Positions 46,220 through 57,612 of a stretch of 64,000 nt of DNA are shown here, piece after piece. The notes below the pieces were generated by a model that ran no database searches, was not told where the DNA came from, and saw only the letters and a list, made by a program, of their open reading frames with translations. The number at the start of each line of letters is the position of its first letter. The stretch's first letter is position 1. Both the position numbers and the translations under genes were made by a program. Source of the DNA: Platycnemis pennipes (Eukaryota > Arthropoda > Insecta > Odonata > Platycnemididae); assembly GCA_933228895.1 (NCBI GenBank), contig OW121847.1, forward strand, positions 125,840,350-125,904,349, in the 5' to 3' direction.

Positions 46220-49200
46220 AGATATATCTACAACAACAGGCTACTTTCTGTGGTATACAAGAATCATATTGATGAATTTCGTATGAATTTCGTATCCATT
46301 TCCTTGGAGAGATATTTGACATAATATGCATGACTGAAACGTGGCTGAAACCTACAATCTCCGATGATATGGTGTACTTGGCCGATTACAACCTAGTGCG
46401 TCATGACAGGATTGGGAAAAAAGGTGGTGGTGTCGGGGCCTTTATTCACCAGAAACTTAACTACAGTGTATTGGCCTCCTCCCCATCTGACTATTGTTAA
46501 AAGCCCGAATTCATTATTCTAGAAGTCTTTGGGATGAATACTGCGAAACTTTTGCTTGCCATTGTGTATCGCCCACCTAAAATTGGTTACATTAATGAAT
46601 TTGTGAACTCATTCTTAAGTTATTATCCTACCTATAAGAATACAATAATCGTTGGTGACTTTAATGCTGATATGCTCTCTGTGAGTTCTTACAGCAATCA
46701 ACTAAAAGACTTCTTGTATTGTAATAACCTACATTTGGTCTCCGACCAAGCCACTCACCACACTATTAACAGCCATACCTGCCTCGACCTTTGCATTGTG
46801 GATGATTTGGACAAAGCATCCTCCTTTTCACAAACTCCTGTTCCATTCCTATCTACCCATGACCAGATATCCATTTCCTACCAATTCGTATTCCCATCAC
46901 CAAAACGTCCACCCTTTACTTTTCGTGACTTTAAAAAATTCAACGAAGAAAGATTCCTTGATGACCTCTCCACCGCTGACTGGATCAAAGTGTATCAGGC
47001 CAATAACATCGACTCCAAACTAAAAATATTCAATGAAAATCTTCTGAATTGCTTTAACCTTCACGCTCCTGTGAGAACATCTCAACCTAAGGTCCCTACC
47101 ACTCCCTGGCTGACCAAGGAAATCTCTGCGAAAATGAGGGAACGAAATCGTATACGCCGTGCATTCATTCGTTCCAACAACCCAATTTTATACGCTCAAT
47201 TTACAAAGTTAAGGAACCAGACGAAACATTTGATCAACGATTCCAAACGCAAATACTATGCCAACGCTCTCTCTGGCATTAAAGATTCCAAGCGAGTATG
47301 CAAAGAACTAAGGAATCTAGGTCTTGTACGTCACCGACAAAACTCTCTTGCACAAAATATTACCGTCAATCAAATCAATCTCTACTTCTCTACTATTGCC
47401 CACACAGGCCTTAGCAGCTCTTCTCTTCTTCCTACCCTACCCCCTACATCTAATACTCTCGTCCCTTTCAGCGACTCAAATTTCTATTTTGAAATTATCA
47501 ACACTGATACCCTCAATAAATTCATTTTCCGCTCAAGATCGAATTCCACCGGGGTAGACAAAATATCTCACAGAATGTTGAGAATCTCCTATTGTATCAC
47601 AATGCCTATAATCTTTGATTTGTTTAATTTTTCACTACTATCCTCCAAATTTCCTACCCTTTGGAAATCGTCTCTTATAACACCTATAAAAAAGATAAAA
47701 AATCCAGTGAATCCGTCAGACTACAGACCAATATCCATCTTATGCAACATTTCTAAAGCGCTAGAACGCATTGTTCATTCCCAAGTTGAGTATTTTCTCG
47801 CTCGAAACAATAAATTTGACCAATTTCAATCTGGATTTCGTCGCGGTTTTTCCACCCAGTCTGCGCTTCTGAAAATCACCGATGACATTAGAAGTTCGTT
47901 TGACAAGAGAATGGTGACGATACTCGTATTATTTGACTTCAGCAAGGCCTTCGATCGGGTAGACCATGCTATTTTACTTGAGAAAATGAGGAAGTTGAAT
48001 TTCTCCTCTTCGGTCCTCAACTGGTTTCATTCTTATCTGTCTGACCGTTGACAGGCCGTAAAGGACACTTACGGGAACATTTCCAGCTGGACTACAGTCC
48101 CCTGTGGAGTGCCGCAAGGTTCCGTACTTGGTCCCCTGCTCTTTTCCATTTTCATTAATGACCTTCCACGCGACTTAAAGCACACGAAGTACATGCTTTA
48201 CGCAGATAACCTGCAAATGTATCGTCATTGTTTCCCCAACGAAATTGACGACTCAATCAAAAAAATGAACGATGATATTAAAGTTATTTCTGTATGGTCC
48301 CAGCAAAACAACTTTGTTCTAAACTCAAGTAAGACCAAAGCAATAATTATTGGTAGTCCTAAGATGACAAATCGCTTGCCCTATGAAAATGTATCTCAAA
48401 TCTGTGTCGACGGCACCCTTATTCCCTATTCAAACTCTGTTCGAAATCATGGTATCACCATGAGCTCAAGTCTGTCTTGGAATATTCATGTTAACAATAT
48501 TTCTCGCAAAATCAACACAATCTTACACCAGCTCAAAGTGCATTCAAAATTTCTTCCCCAACACACTAGGAAAATGCTTATTTCATCGTTAGTTTTCCCC
48601 ACTATTGATTACTGTTGCCTTGTTTACAATGACCTGAATGAAGAAGATAACACCACACTACACCGGGCTCTAAATTCATGCATCAGGTTTATTTTTAATC
48701 TTCGTAGAGATGTTCACTTGACCCCCTATTACAATGAACTTCGATGGCTTAATGTTAAGACCCGAAGGAAATACTTCCTCGGGTGCTTCTTGTACTCCCT
48801 GTTCAAAGAAAAATCTCCTAAATATCTTTTCGACATGTTTGCTGCCAAACCTTCCACTAGAGAGATGTGTACCAGATGTGATCCTGAGTTTTTATATTTT
48901 CCTGGTCATCGCTCAGCGAAGTTCCAAAATTCATTTATAGTTACTGCGTGTCATCTCTGGAACACCTTGCCCAAAAGCATAAAAAACTGTTCTTCCGTTG
49001 CTAGCTTTAAGATGAAATATTATGAAATGTTACTCTCTGATCACTAAATGTCATATTCATATCCTGAAAATCAAGAAATGTATGTATATGTAATTTGTTA
49101 CACGATGTCCTAACGATGTCGCATTTGTCCTTTTTACATGCCAATTGTTGTAATTTATATTTAATTTGTCACAGCTTGTATATTGTATGGATTGTTTGAT

Positions 49201-49306
49201 TTATTTCTTTTTTGTTGCTCGTTTAACTATGTACATTGTCTTTTGTCCTTAAGGGGCACAGCCCTGGGACAATTAATAATAAACATTCATTCATTCATTC
49301 ATTCAT
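46220..49306 (+). mobile_element. non-LTR retrotransposon (CR1/jockey group), 5'-truncated, nearly complete ORF2, (ATTC)n tail
   Basis: A single LINE insertion. Its recognisable part begins at the start of the apurinic-like endonuclease domain (about 46225) and runs through reverse transcriptase and the ORF2 C-terminus (stop at 49045-49047). A roughly 235-bp 3' UTR follows, ending CTGGGACAATTAATAATAAA and a (CATT)n repeat at 49284-49306. ORF1 and the 5' UTR are absent, typical of incomplete target-primed reverse transcription. The 3' UTR phrase AAGGGGCACAGCCCTGGGAC resembles the closing phrase of related LINEs. No target-site duplication was recognised. It is the longest coding relic in the window and the only one retaining catalytic domains. 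Confidence 0.9.
46226..49047 (+). pseudogene. LINE ORF2: endonuclease plus reverse transcriptase, inactivated
   Basis: ORF2 nicks target DNA and copies the element RNA. Domain order: endonuclease about 46226-46920, with ETWL (46336-46347), YRPP (about 46570) and GDFNAD (46654-46671). Then RT with SDYRPIS (47716), motif A FDFSKAFD (47932-47955), motif B GVPQGS (48106-48123) and motif C YADN (48199-48210). The C-terminal block has WNTLP (48958). Defects seen: a frame slip near 46290 between the first EN residues and ETWL, beside a duplicated GAATTTCGTAT; an in-frame TAA at 46498-46500; an in-frame TGA at 48049-48051 between motifs A and B; and Asn instead of the second catalytic Asp in motif C. 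The endonuclease SDH-like box reads STH (46852-46860), which may be a mutation or clade-specific. The two large open segments (46534-48051 and 48109-49047) are one frame. Without these lesions it would be about 940 codons. Confidence 0.9.
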
Positions 49307-49309
49307 ACA

Positions 49310-49655
49310 ATTCTTCTGCAGTGCTTACAGCGCTAACATACTGATTAGCTTCACGCAGCCGTAATCCAAAACTTTTGGCGCAGTACTAATACAAAACAGC
49401 GTGCGTCAGAACATTCTCGGTAAAACTGAAAAGAAAAAAAATCCTCTCTGCCCTGCTTTTAGGGTCATCACCCAATTGGACAAAAGGCGATGTCGTAGAT
49501 GAGGGACATAAAATCCCGCAGCCGCTCCATGCCGCCTCTGCCAGCTTGGCATCCAAAACTCCGGAGAAGAGTTGGCTTATCCTGCGCCGCTGTGAACACC
49601 TATCACGCTCCAATTTCTCACCGATGACGTCATCCCCGTTGCTTAGGAACCCCAC
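49310..49655. other. background sequence without features
   Basis: A short stretch between the LINE tail and the next island. The 89-codon minus-strand ORF at 49386-49655 has no recognised motif. Confidence 0.4.
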
Positions 49656-49659
49656 CGGG

Positions 49660-50260
49660 GCGGAAACACGTGAGAGGTGGGCAGGAGCGATCTCCCTACC
49701 CTAGAAGGGAGGAGAGAGAGAGAGAATGGGTTTGTGCGAATGATGGGGGAGGGGGAAGATAGTCACGAGGAGGGGTGGGCGGGAATTATGGGAGTTTGGG
49801 GAAGGGTGAGTGCATGTGTTGGGATGGGTCCAGCACGAGAGCGAATGGATGGATAGATAAAGGAGGATGCGGTCGTCGTAGTTGGGCATTCCGAGCACAC
49901 ACCTACGGCTCCAGAGCAAGTAAACACGTACCTACGGCCGCTACGTGTGGGGACTGACTGCTGCCGGAGCCGCGAGGGAGGCTGGGTGGGGGTGAGGGTC
50001 TCACAATGGGGAGTTAAAAGCGTGCGTGTGTGCATGGATGCTGGATGTGGACTCTAGTCACAGGGAGAGGGGTGGAAATGATGGCAGCGGGGAGCTTTGG
50101 TCGCGGTTGTGGGGAGAATTGTGTGGGTTGGGTGGGAGGTCAACCCTTTGGTGCACACGGCAGGGGAAGGGAGGGTGGGTTCATTCCAAGGTGGTGGACG
50201 GCAATTTTATATTTCCTCCCCCACCGCACGGCTCATATTCCCGAGGGAGGGAGGTAAAAA
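49660..50260. other. purine-rich island (first part of a purine-to-pyrimidine pair)
   Basis: G/A-rich plus strand with GGGGGAGGGGGAAG at about 49746-49759 and many GGTGG/GGGTG words. CpG-rich sequence follows at 50270-50420 and purine-rich DNA again to about 50530. The overlapping ORFs are compositional. Confidence 0.6.
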
Positions 50261-50579
50261 AAAGCGAGCGCACACTGCTTGCCGCCGCAGATAATACCGT
50301 TGTCCGCGGCGGAGAGATATACTCTCGGCACCCGAGCCGAGGGAAAGAAGAACAAAAGAGGATTGTAACCTATCCAAGCAGCGGCTTGACAGCAGGACGG
50401 ACCGCAGCAATGGATGTGGGGAGGAAGTTGGGAGACTTGGTTGAGGGAAGGGAATAGGTTTCGGGAAATCTCACAGAGGGAAGAAGATATGTTGGACGGA
50501 GGAAGCGTTTGGAGGGACCGGGGCGGGGGAAATACCTGGAGACCACACTCGCGAGAGTCGCTCCCGCTTCCTTTTGATG

Positions 50580-51120
50580 GAACCCCCGCCTGAATTTTCC
50601 ACTCCCTCATCATCTACCCCTTCCCCGTCCTGTGCCCTCAAATGACCCATCCGAATGCCACCAAAAGTAGCCTCAATCTGCATCCCCGTAATCTTGACGT
50701 TTTAATACGGCTTTTCCAAACATGTGGGTCTTCTGTATTCCCCGCATTTTCTTTTTTCACGCCCGCTCCCTCCCCACTCGGCCCATCCCTCATGTTTTCA
50801 TCCACGCGGCGGAGGGTGGCGCGACAATCCGCTCAGCCGGGTACAACCCCTTCCGACCCGCTATCTCCTCTTTATGTGCGCACTTATTAATCATTCTCCT
50901 CCGGCGCCTCCCGGCGTCCCCTCTCTCGCCCGATGGCTTTTTTCCCCGACGCCCCTTTTTTATTCAAACTTGCTCTTGGTCGTCTCGCGCATCCCGCCCA
51001 TATCTGTTCGGTCTCGCCCGTATTTCATCCATCTGCACCGCTCTCCTACACCTCCCTCCGTTCCAACCCCGTCCCCCACACACCCACCGACACGTCGTGC
51101 CTTGCTCGGCGATATTGCCC
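50580..51120. other. pyrimidine-rich island (second part of the pair)
   Basis: C/T-rich plus strand immediately after the purine-rich block, so the order is purine then pyrimidine. This is the reverse of most two-sided islands here. Two plus-strand frames stay open for about 170 codons with Pro/Ser/His/Arg-rich text; not credible as coding. Confidence 0.6.
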
Positions 51121-51149
51121 CGACCCAAATTAGCTCTCCAGATATATCT

Positions 51150-54082
51150 GCGCGATTTGCCACTCGTGAGATGTGCAGAGCGAGGCATGATGAGAGGCGT
51201 AGTGAGTTTGGATCCACCTCGAGAGGAATAGATGACAAAACATAGCTTTTAATGGCGCGAAAACCCTCTCAAGATGAGAAACAGGCTTGTAATATTTTCA
51301 AAGGACTCATCGACTCGATTTTTTATTACATGGCGTGTTCTGAATTAATGGTGTATGTGTAGTAATTTTTGTGTAAAGTATGATTCTTATATTATTGTAT
51401 TATGTTTCTCACAAACTAACCTTTGTCCACTCCGTGGTAATGCATTAACGAAATTATAACTATTGTTTTAAATATTTTGTTTCAGCATACACTTCACTGG
51501 ACTCTATAGGGTATACCAAGGGTGGTATACCTTAAAATTTTTGGTGAATCATAACGTATTCGTTGGCATTATTAATGATAATGACAGGAGTTGTTTTAAG
51601 TAACAACTTATTTCCCACCAATCAGGTCATTCCTATTGGCACCCAAAATTTTTGGAGACGAGGCAAGAGTATTAGCCATATACATAGAAAGAAACGCTAA
51701 GAATTTCAACCAGGAAAATAGATTTAAAATTTGACACGCTCGTGAGATATTCTTTTCTAAACTGAGTTTGCGATTTCTTGATGAAACAGGTAATATTTTC
51801 CCTTCAGATTATGCATTAAAGATGGAAAAAAACCGCGGCACCGTTTGAAACGAAAGATGAGAGGTGTATGGGGTGTTCAGTAATGGTAAACCGCAACAAA
51901 CTCAGAACATGGAAGTGTGTTACAGTCAAGAATAAAGTGCACAGAGCAAAGACTTCTCAATAGAAATCTGCTCTTTTGTACTCCAGGACGATTTTCTCTG
52001 ATGATGAGACGTACAGGTGACAAGGAAGTCAGAGCAGCAACAATCATATAAAATCGTACGCAAATAAATACGGAAGATGAGAAAAGGTGACATCAAAAAA
52101 ATTTTTGATTGCTTTTGTTATAAACCAAAACTACTATAGCATGAACCATAAAATCTATATTAGTGCAAACCTCACACAAATAAATATTTTTTAAAGGCAA
52201 AGAATTTTTGGGTGAAGGGCGAATACTTAATTAAACTTAATTATTTTGCAACGTCTAGGGTGAAGAAAGACACATGCAGCCATTGAAGTGAAACTCTCCC
52301 AAATTTGAAGATTGATTTTCTCCTTATTGGAAAATTACTGTATCATCAAAAGGAGAATTTGATGTTATATTCCCGTTTCATGAATTCAGCCATCAAAACA
52401 TGTCATTGCTACTATTGTTATGATAAAAATTCAATTCCGTTAAGATCAAAGCCCATAAATTTGAATAATCATTCTAATACTGGAGATGCAGATGAATTTC
52501 TTAGAACTTTCAGTTTCACTACCAACTAGATATTCTTTTATTACCTCCATATAGGTACTCATCAAACACCCATATACCTTACTTTTCGTAGGCGAGAAAA
52601 TGTGTGGAAATCAGGACTTAATTGAAGTTTAAATGTACATTTTACATATTTTTGACCGTAATTTCTGACAGTGAGATGATCACTTTCACATAAGTGTAGA
52701 TAAGGTATAATACATTTTCATCAGGGCATGATGCAGTAATTGCACGTACATCATTCAAAAAAGGTTGTCATCATTTTCAACTGAATCCCACTTATGTTAA
52801 TAAGGTTTATTATGTCAATAATTAAAATTAATTGCTCCTTCATATGTATTTGGTTGAAATGTAATTAAGGGGAAAATTTCTTCAAGGAAAGTTCTTTCCA
52901 TATTTTTCGCAGACTCATCATATTCCCAAACATTGTCAAGAACTAAACACTTCATCATGAAATGCATAGATTTTGCGATTTAGCTAAAAGCATAGCCCTT
53001 CGCTAGTGATATATCCCATCATCGACGCCAACAAAATTGACCAAGGCTAGCAGTACGAGGTTAACGAAGAGATGGACATCGAACGTTGGCGGCGTTTTGA
53101 GGCGCCCGGAAGCGATTCACAAACCGTCCGCGCCACTGGACTGCAATTTTACGCCGAACCGCGCATCGATTGCATTATAACGAACCGAAATTATTTAATG
53201 AAGACCCCTTCCTCCGCGGAGTGACCCCGGCACCTATGCCCGGGGGGCTGCTAGCTGATAATTCCTCGGTCGCCGGCGCGTAATTGGTCCCGCGAACGTT
53301 GTGTGGGGGAAGGGGAATGGAGGGAATGTCGGGAGAGGAGCGGTGTGGTGCGGTAGAAATTGGTCGTGCAACGGGGTGCGGAGAGAGATCGGGAGGAGAT
53401 GCATCGGCGGTGAAAGGGACGGAAGCTAAATGGATTGAGTTGACGGCAAGTTTGAATACCACGTTAGTGCTATCGGAAACCACACATTTCGACGATACGC
53501 CGTTTCCAAACTGGGAACGTTAACTTCTATCTTATAGTCCACTGCGAAAGCAATGAAGTACAATAATTCAACTAATTCAGCTAATAATGAAAGAATCTAA
53601 TCCTGGAGATGATTCCAACATTTGTGGATGGAATCGACGATGGAAATGAGTCGAGAAAAATTAAGCCAATAAATTTTCGGGGAAGTGTTAGTCTTAAATA
53701 TTTCTGAGTCCATTAAAGAATTAGTTAGCCAAATCATAGGTAAAAAAGGATCAGTTAAGACAAAAACTCAATAAAGATAGGCAAAAAGTAAGGGCTAAAA
53801 ATAGCCGCCACAATCAATGGCGCGGAAAAACGTAAAAAACGAAATGCATCTTTCACATGAACTGAAAATGTTTACTATCGACTCTTACCATGTACAGTGA
53901 GATAAAAGAGATAGTTTTCATGCCGCATAAGTGATGGTAGTGAATGCTTTTATAGAAATGTTTACGTAATATGCAGATTATATAGTGGAGAATGGATGCA
54001 ATGCATTTCTCTAATTTATAAAGTAATATCTAAAACGTTATTTATCTTAGTAATAGTGAAACCACAATTTATTTATATATAT
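51150..54082. other. AT-rich sequence with one GC-rich patch
   Basis: No gene recognised. A CpG-containing GC-rich patch lies at about 53030-53420 (weakly purine-rich at 53300-53420). A small palindromic GGTATACC pair occurs at about 51510-51530. Confidence 0.4.
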
Positions 54083-54268
54083 TAATTTTGTAGCGTGTCC
54101 GTCTGTCCGTCCGTCATCCTGTATCCGTTTTGTTTTGTTCTCTCCCAAGTTTTGAGCTAAAAGAGTGAGGTTTGGTGCGTTGAGTGTGGATTCTCTGTCT
54201 GTATGATTTGGTTGTAGTTTTGGATTTTTGGCAGTTAGTGGTGCAGAGAAAACTGCAAAGAAAACTTG
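54083..54268. repeat. dispersed/tandem repeat, copy 1
   Basis: Begins TAATTTTGTAGCGTGTCCG with GTCTGTCCGTCCGTC. It contains CTCTCCCAAGTTTTGAGCTA and GATTCTCTGTCTGTATGATT and ends near GTGCAGAGAAAACTGC. A closely similar copy lies at 54449-54626, about 365 bases on. Sequence between the copies is unrelated. No coding frame. Confidence 0.8.
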
Positions 54269-54448
54269 GTGTTTTCTATCGATCGATAATATTAATACCT
54301 CCTAGAACACTCCATTTTTCATCAATAAAAAAATTAACTTACATACCCACCTAAAATATTTGAAAAGGTTACAAGGAACAATTCTATTTTTAAACCACTC
54401 AGACGATCCCAGAAAAATATCACAGCCACCTTTGCATCGGTTTGGGCG

Positions 54449-54626
54449 TAATTTTGCAGCGTGTCAGTCAGTCAGTCATTCTGTATCCGTTTTGTTACGT
54501 TCTCTCCCAAGTTTTGAGCTAAAAGAGTGAGTTTTGGTGCGTCGAGTGTGGATTCTCTGTCTGTATGATTTGGTAGTAGTTTTGGAGTTTTAGCAGTTTG
54601 TGGTGCAGAGAAAAATGCAAAAAACC
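54449..54626. repeat. dispersed/tandem repeat, copy 2
   Basis: Same order of words as copy 1. The CCGTC microsatellite has become GTCAGTCAGTCA, and small indels shift the offset from 366 to 363 bases. The minus-strand ORFs here (64 and 70 codons) lie across the repeat and are not convincing genes. Confidence 0.8.
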
Positions 54627-54629
54627 TGT

Positions 54630-55335
54630 TTTTTGAGAGTGGAAGACAACATATAATGAAAATACGGTGTAGAAAAAAGTACAAACATATATAGGATAAT
54701 TAGAGTGGGACACATTTCTCTATTTATAAAGTACCTGTTTCCTTCTCTCTGCATACGAAATGCTTATGAAGCTGGTGCTCAAAAGTGTAAAAAAAATACA
54801 AAGACTACTTTGAGTAGTGAAGTAGTAACTGCCTGCCTGAAGCACAAGCACTACTGCCACCTATTGGTTGTGTGTCATCAGTAGTTTCCAAACACTTTTA
54901 AAATCTCATTTGAAACTAGAACAAAAAGTTCACCTCAAGAGCACACCAGACAGAGACTGCCTGCTAAGCAGGCCGCACGTCTACTAGTAGGACTTTTTAA
55001 TTTATAATGGTTTTGACATGGCGAAATACTTATTCCAATGCATTATATCACAGCTATTATCATCAACACCATCTAAATTTCAAGGCAAATGAAAAGTCTA
55101 GTAATTATAAAATTATACTTTTCCTATAAAAGTGTGTAAATGTTTTAACACATAATGCATTAAATTTTAGCCTCAGATAAATTTACCTTGTCAATTTTAA
55201 AGGCCTGAGCGATCATTATAATCTCCTTAAGCACATCCACAACGATACCATCCCAAAATATCTCTCAAACCTTGAAACGTGCCCTTTGGATGCGATACCC
55301 TCGGCATTCCTCGAATTACCTCCTGAAATTCTCCG
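54630..55335. other. background sequence without clear features
   Basis: A 7-bp inverted repeat (GCCTGCT A AGCAGGC) lies at about 54958-54972. Otherwise AT-rich with no gene seen. Confidence 0.4.
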
Positions 55336-55339
55336 AGTC

Positions 55340-56395
55340 GGGCTGCGGGTGGCCTTGGTACACGGGTGGATGGATCGGAAAGAGAAGAAGTCACCGGTTC
55401 GAACAAGAATGCGACGCGTCGCTCCCCGCGTTATAGAAAATGTGAAGCAGGAGGGTCGCGAGTGGGTATGATGCTAACGGCTGGGGGAAGCGAAGCAGGT
55501 AGCGAGGAGCAATGTCAATCCATCGCTGGTCTGGCTGGAGGGGGGTTGGGAGGGAGAAAACGTATTTTCGGTGGGGAAGGAAACATAGCCCTCGCTTGCT
55601 AATGGCCGCGCGCTGCTTCTCAGATGGAGTGATGTGGGGGGATGTCAAGAGGAGATGGGGGGCTGAAAAGGGAGGGTTCCTCCATGTTAAGGGAAGGGAC
55701 GGAAAAGAGTGAATATCAAGAGAGGATAAAAGGATCTCCTTTCCCTGAGAGAGAGATAGAGGGCGAAAAAGTGAATAAAAGGATGGGTGGTAAAAGGGGA
55801 GGGAGAGGTAAAAAGGAGACGTGTTCGCAGGTGGGGAACACTCCTCGGGTGGATTATTTCGGGGGCGGGGGAGCATGACTTCGGAGGGCGATGGATGCGC
55901 GGAACTGGATGGATGAGGACGGGAGACAAACAAGGGAATTAAAAAGGGAAGAGCCCAAGGGGGAGGAGAGATGGAGCCCTTCTGTCGTGAGGGGGAGGAA
56001 AGTGCGAGGTAAGGATGGAGAGAGACGACCCCTCTGCCCCTTTCCCTCCAGTTCCCTCCTTGTTCTCGCCCCCCTTTTTGGGGGCGGTGGACGTCCGTGT
56101 TTGCCCACGCCGGGGCGAGGCGTGTATGCGAGAGCGAGGGGGGGAGGGGGCGAGAGGTTTCGGGAGCGTGGGACGGTGTGCAAAAGAGGGACGGACGCTG
56201 TTAAGTGAGATGGGGACAGGGAGTGTTTTAAGCGTAAATAAGGAAGCGGATGTTGCGGGAGTAGCCGGGTTGAAGGTGGCAGGGCGGGTGGGGAGGAGGT
56301 GTAGCTGGAAAGGACACGGGAAGGCGAAAGACCAGGGCAGGGAGTGTGAGATGGGGAAGCTGGGGAGGTATTGTTGCTGGATGGATGGCGAGTTT
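55340..56395. other. long purine-rich island
   Basis: About 1 kb of G/A-rich plus strand, interrupted by a C-rich insert at about 56027-56080 (CCCCTTTCCCTCC, CCCCCTTTTTGGGGG). Overlapping ORFs up to 180 codons on both strands are compositional. It switches to a short pyrimidine block (56396-56560). Confidence 0.65.
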
Positions 56396-56560
56396 ATCGA
56401 CCCCTCTTTACATCTTTTCTCCATCTCACCTTTTCTCCTCTTCTAGCTCTCCCTCTTGCTCTCCCTCTCTAAACGTATAATGCCCATATTCCTACCTTCC
56501 TGCACGTTAGTCCTCTTCTTTCTGACCACCCTTTCTTCGTTTTCTACTCGGCCGTCATAG
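56396..56560. other. short pyrimidine-rich block
   Basis: C/T-rich plus strand directly following the purine island (for example CTCCCTCTTGCTCTCCCTCTC, spaced over 56440-56470). It is the pyrimidine side of a purine-to-pyrimidine switch at about 56395. Confidence 0.55.
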
Positions 56561-56597
56561 AAAGCTTCCTTTCCGCATCCAAGGTAACTCATCTCAA

Positions 56598-56758
56598 TTT
56601 TACAAATTTTAACGTCAAAAGATTACATGGAATAAATTTTACACACCTTAAGTTCGATAATTTAAATGGTTTATAAATTGGTTGTTAAGGTCTATATGTT
56701 ATGATTTTTAATGTAATTTTTAATTTTATGTAATCTTTTGACGTTAAAATTTGTAAAA
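56598..56758. mobile_element. 161-bp MITE-like element with 31-bp perfect terminal inverted repeats
   Basis: The left terminus 56598-56628 and right terminus 56728-56758 are exact reverse complements (outer end TTTTACAAATTTTAACGTCA, inner end AAAAGATTACAT). The 99-base interior is AT-rich with no ORF. It has the form of a non-autonomous DNA transposon (MITE). No target-site duplication is clear, so the superfamily cannot be named. Confidence 0.8.
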
Positions 56759-56848
56759 ATTATACTATAAAGCATTTTTGGCACTATAAATATCCTTTAG
56801 ATCATGTTTACTATTTTTAAGCTATTGGTGGTTCATCCCATTTATAGC

Positions 56849-56886
56849 CTTGAAGAAGGAAAAATAAAATTTCCGAAACGTCGGCC
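56849..56886 (+). other. hairpin plus CGAAACGTCGGC motif
   Basis: CTTGAAGAA, then a 5-bp stem (GGAAA/TTTCC, 56858-56874), then CGAAACGTCGGCC. The same arrangement (hairpin followed directly by CGAAACGTCGGC) occurs on the minus strand inside the 7474-7639 insertion. It lies about 35-70 bases upstream of a LINE RT fragment. It may be part of a retroelement end; function unknown. Confidence 0.5.
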
Positions 56887-56919
56887 AGAAGTTGAATAGT
56901 TTTCATTTTTAATAAAAGA

Positions 56920-57290
56920 CCTAAACTCACGAAAAACCATCCACCTATTAACAATATTGGAAGAGGCCAAAACCAACGTTAAACTAGGAAAGCAAAAAAT
57001 GGAAGTGGTGATAGAGTTTTGCTACCTGGGAAGCCGAGTAACCATCGTTGGACGAAGCAAGAAAGAAATAGTCTGTAGAATAGCTCAGGCAAAGAGGGCA
57101 TTCTACCAAAAGAAGAACCTACTTACATCTAGAAGTACAAGCGTAGAAGTAAGAAAACAATTCATCAGGACGTACATCTGGAGGATGTGTCTTTACGGCA
57201 GTGAGGCATGGACGATGACAGCAGCGGAGGAGAAAAGGGTGGAAGCATTCGAAATGTGGTGATACGGAAGAATGATGGAGATAAAATGGA
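56920..57290 (+). pseudogene. LINE ORF2 fragment (second family), RT C-terminal region
   Basis: The frame running through 56957-57259 reads EFCYLGSRVT, CRIAQAKRAF, NLLTSRS, VRKQFIRTYIW, LYGSEAWTMTAAEEKRVEAF and EMW. This is the well-known post-RT block of LINE ORF2 (YLGS..., LYGSE.WT...FEMW). A TGA follows at 57260-57262, after which YGRMMEIKWI continues the family's usual sequence to about 57290 before similarity ends. Neither end of the parent element is visible. The fragment at 13590-13772 corresponds to the next part of the same type of protein. Confidence 0.8.
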
Positions 57291-57612
57291 TCTACCGCCC
57301 GCCGATAGTTTCCCTCGTCAAGTGTAAGTTTCTTCCTAGCTTGGTTTGTAGATACTGGTACATATCTTTGGTATCGAAGACTTCGTATGGATTACTTTTT
57401 CCCAATAAAAATACAAACTTTCATATTATCTTTGAAGTTATTTTTAATGTGTTCCCATTTCAGTCCAGAAATCTTTTTCAATGGAAATTCTATGACTTAC
57501 GTTTGCTCTATTGAAGAATTTAGTCAGTAAAACAGTATCATCGAGTAGAAATATGAAACGTTAGGGTTTTAGTTTGTGTTCGTGTGAAGCGTTTCAACAT
57601 GCATTTATAATT

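Noticed and set aside
46220..49306. Retrovirus or LTR retrotransposon
   Set aside because: The AP-type endonuclease upstream of RT, a jockey/CR1-like C-terminus, absence of protease/integrase/LTRs and a simple-repeat 3' tail identify a non-LTR element.
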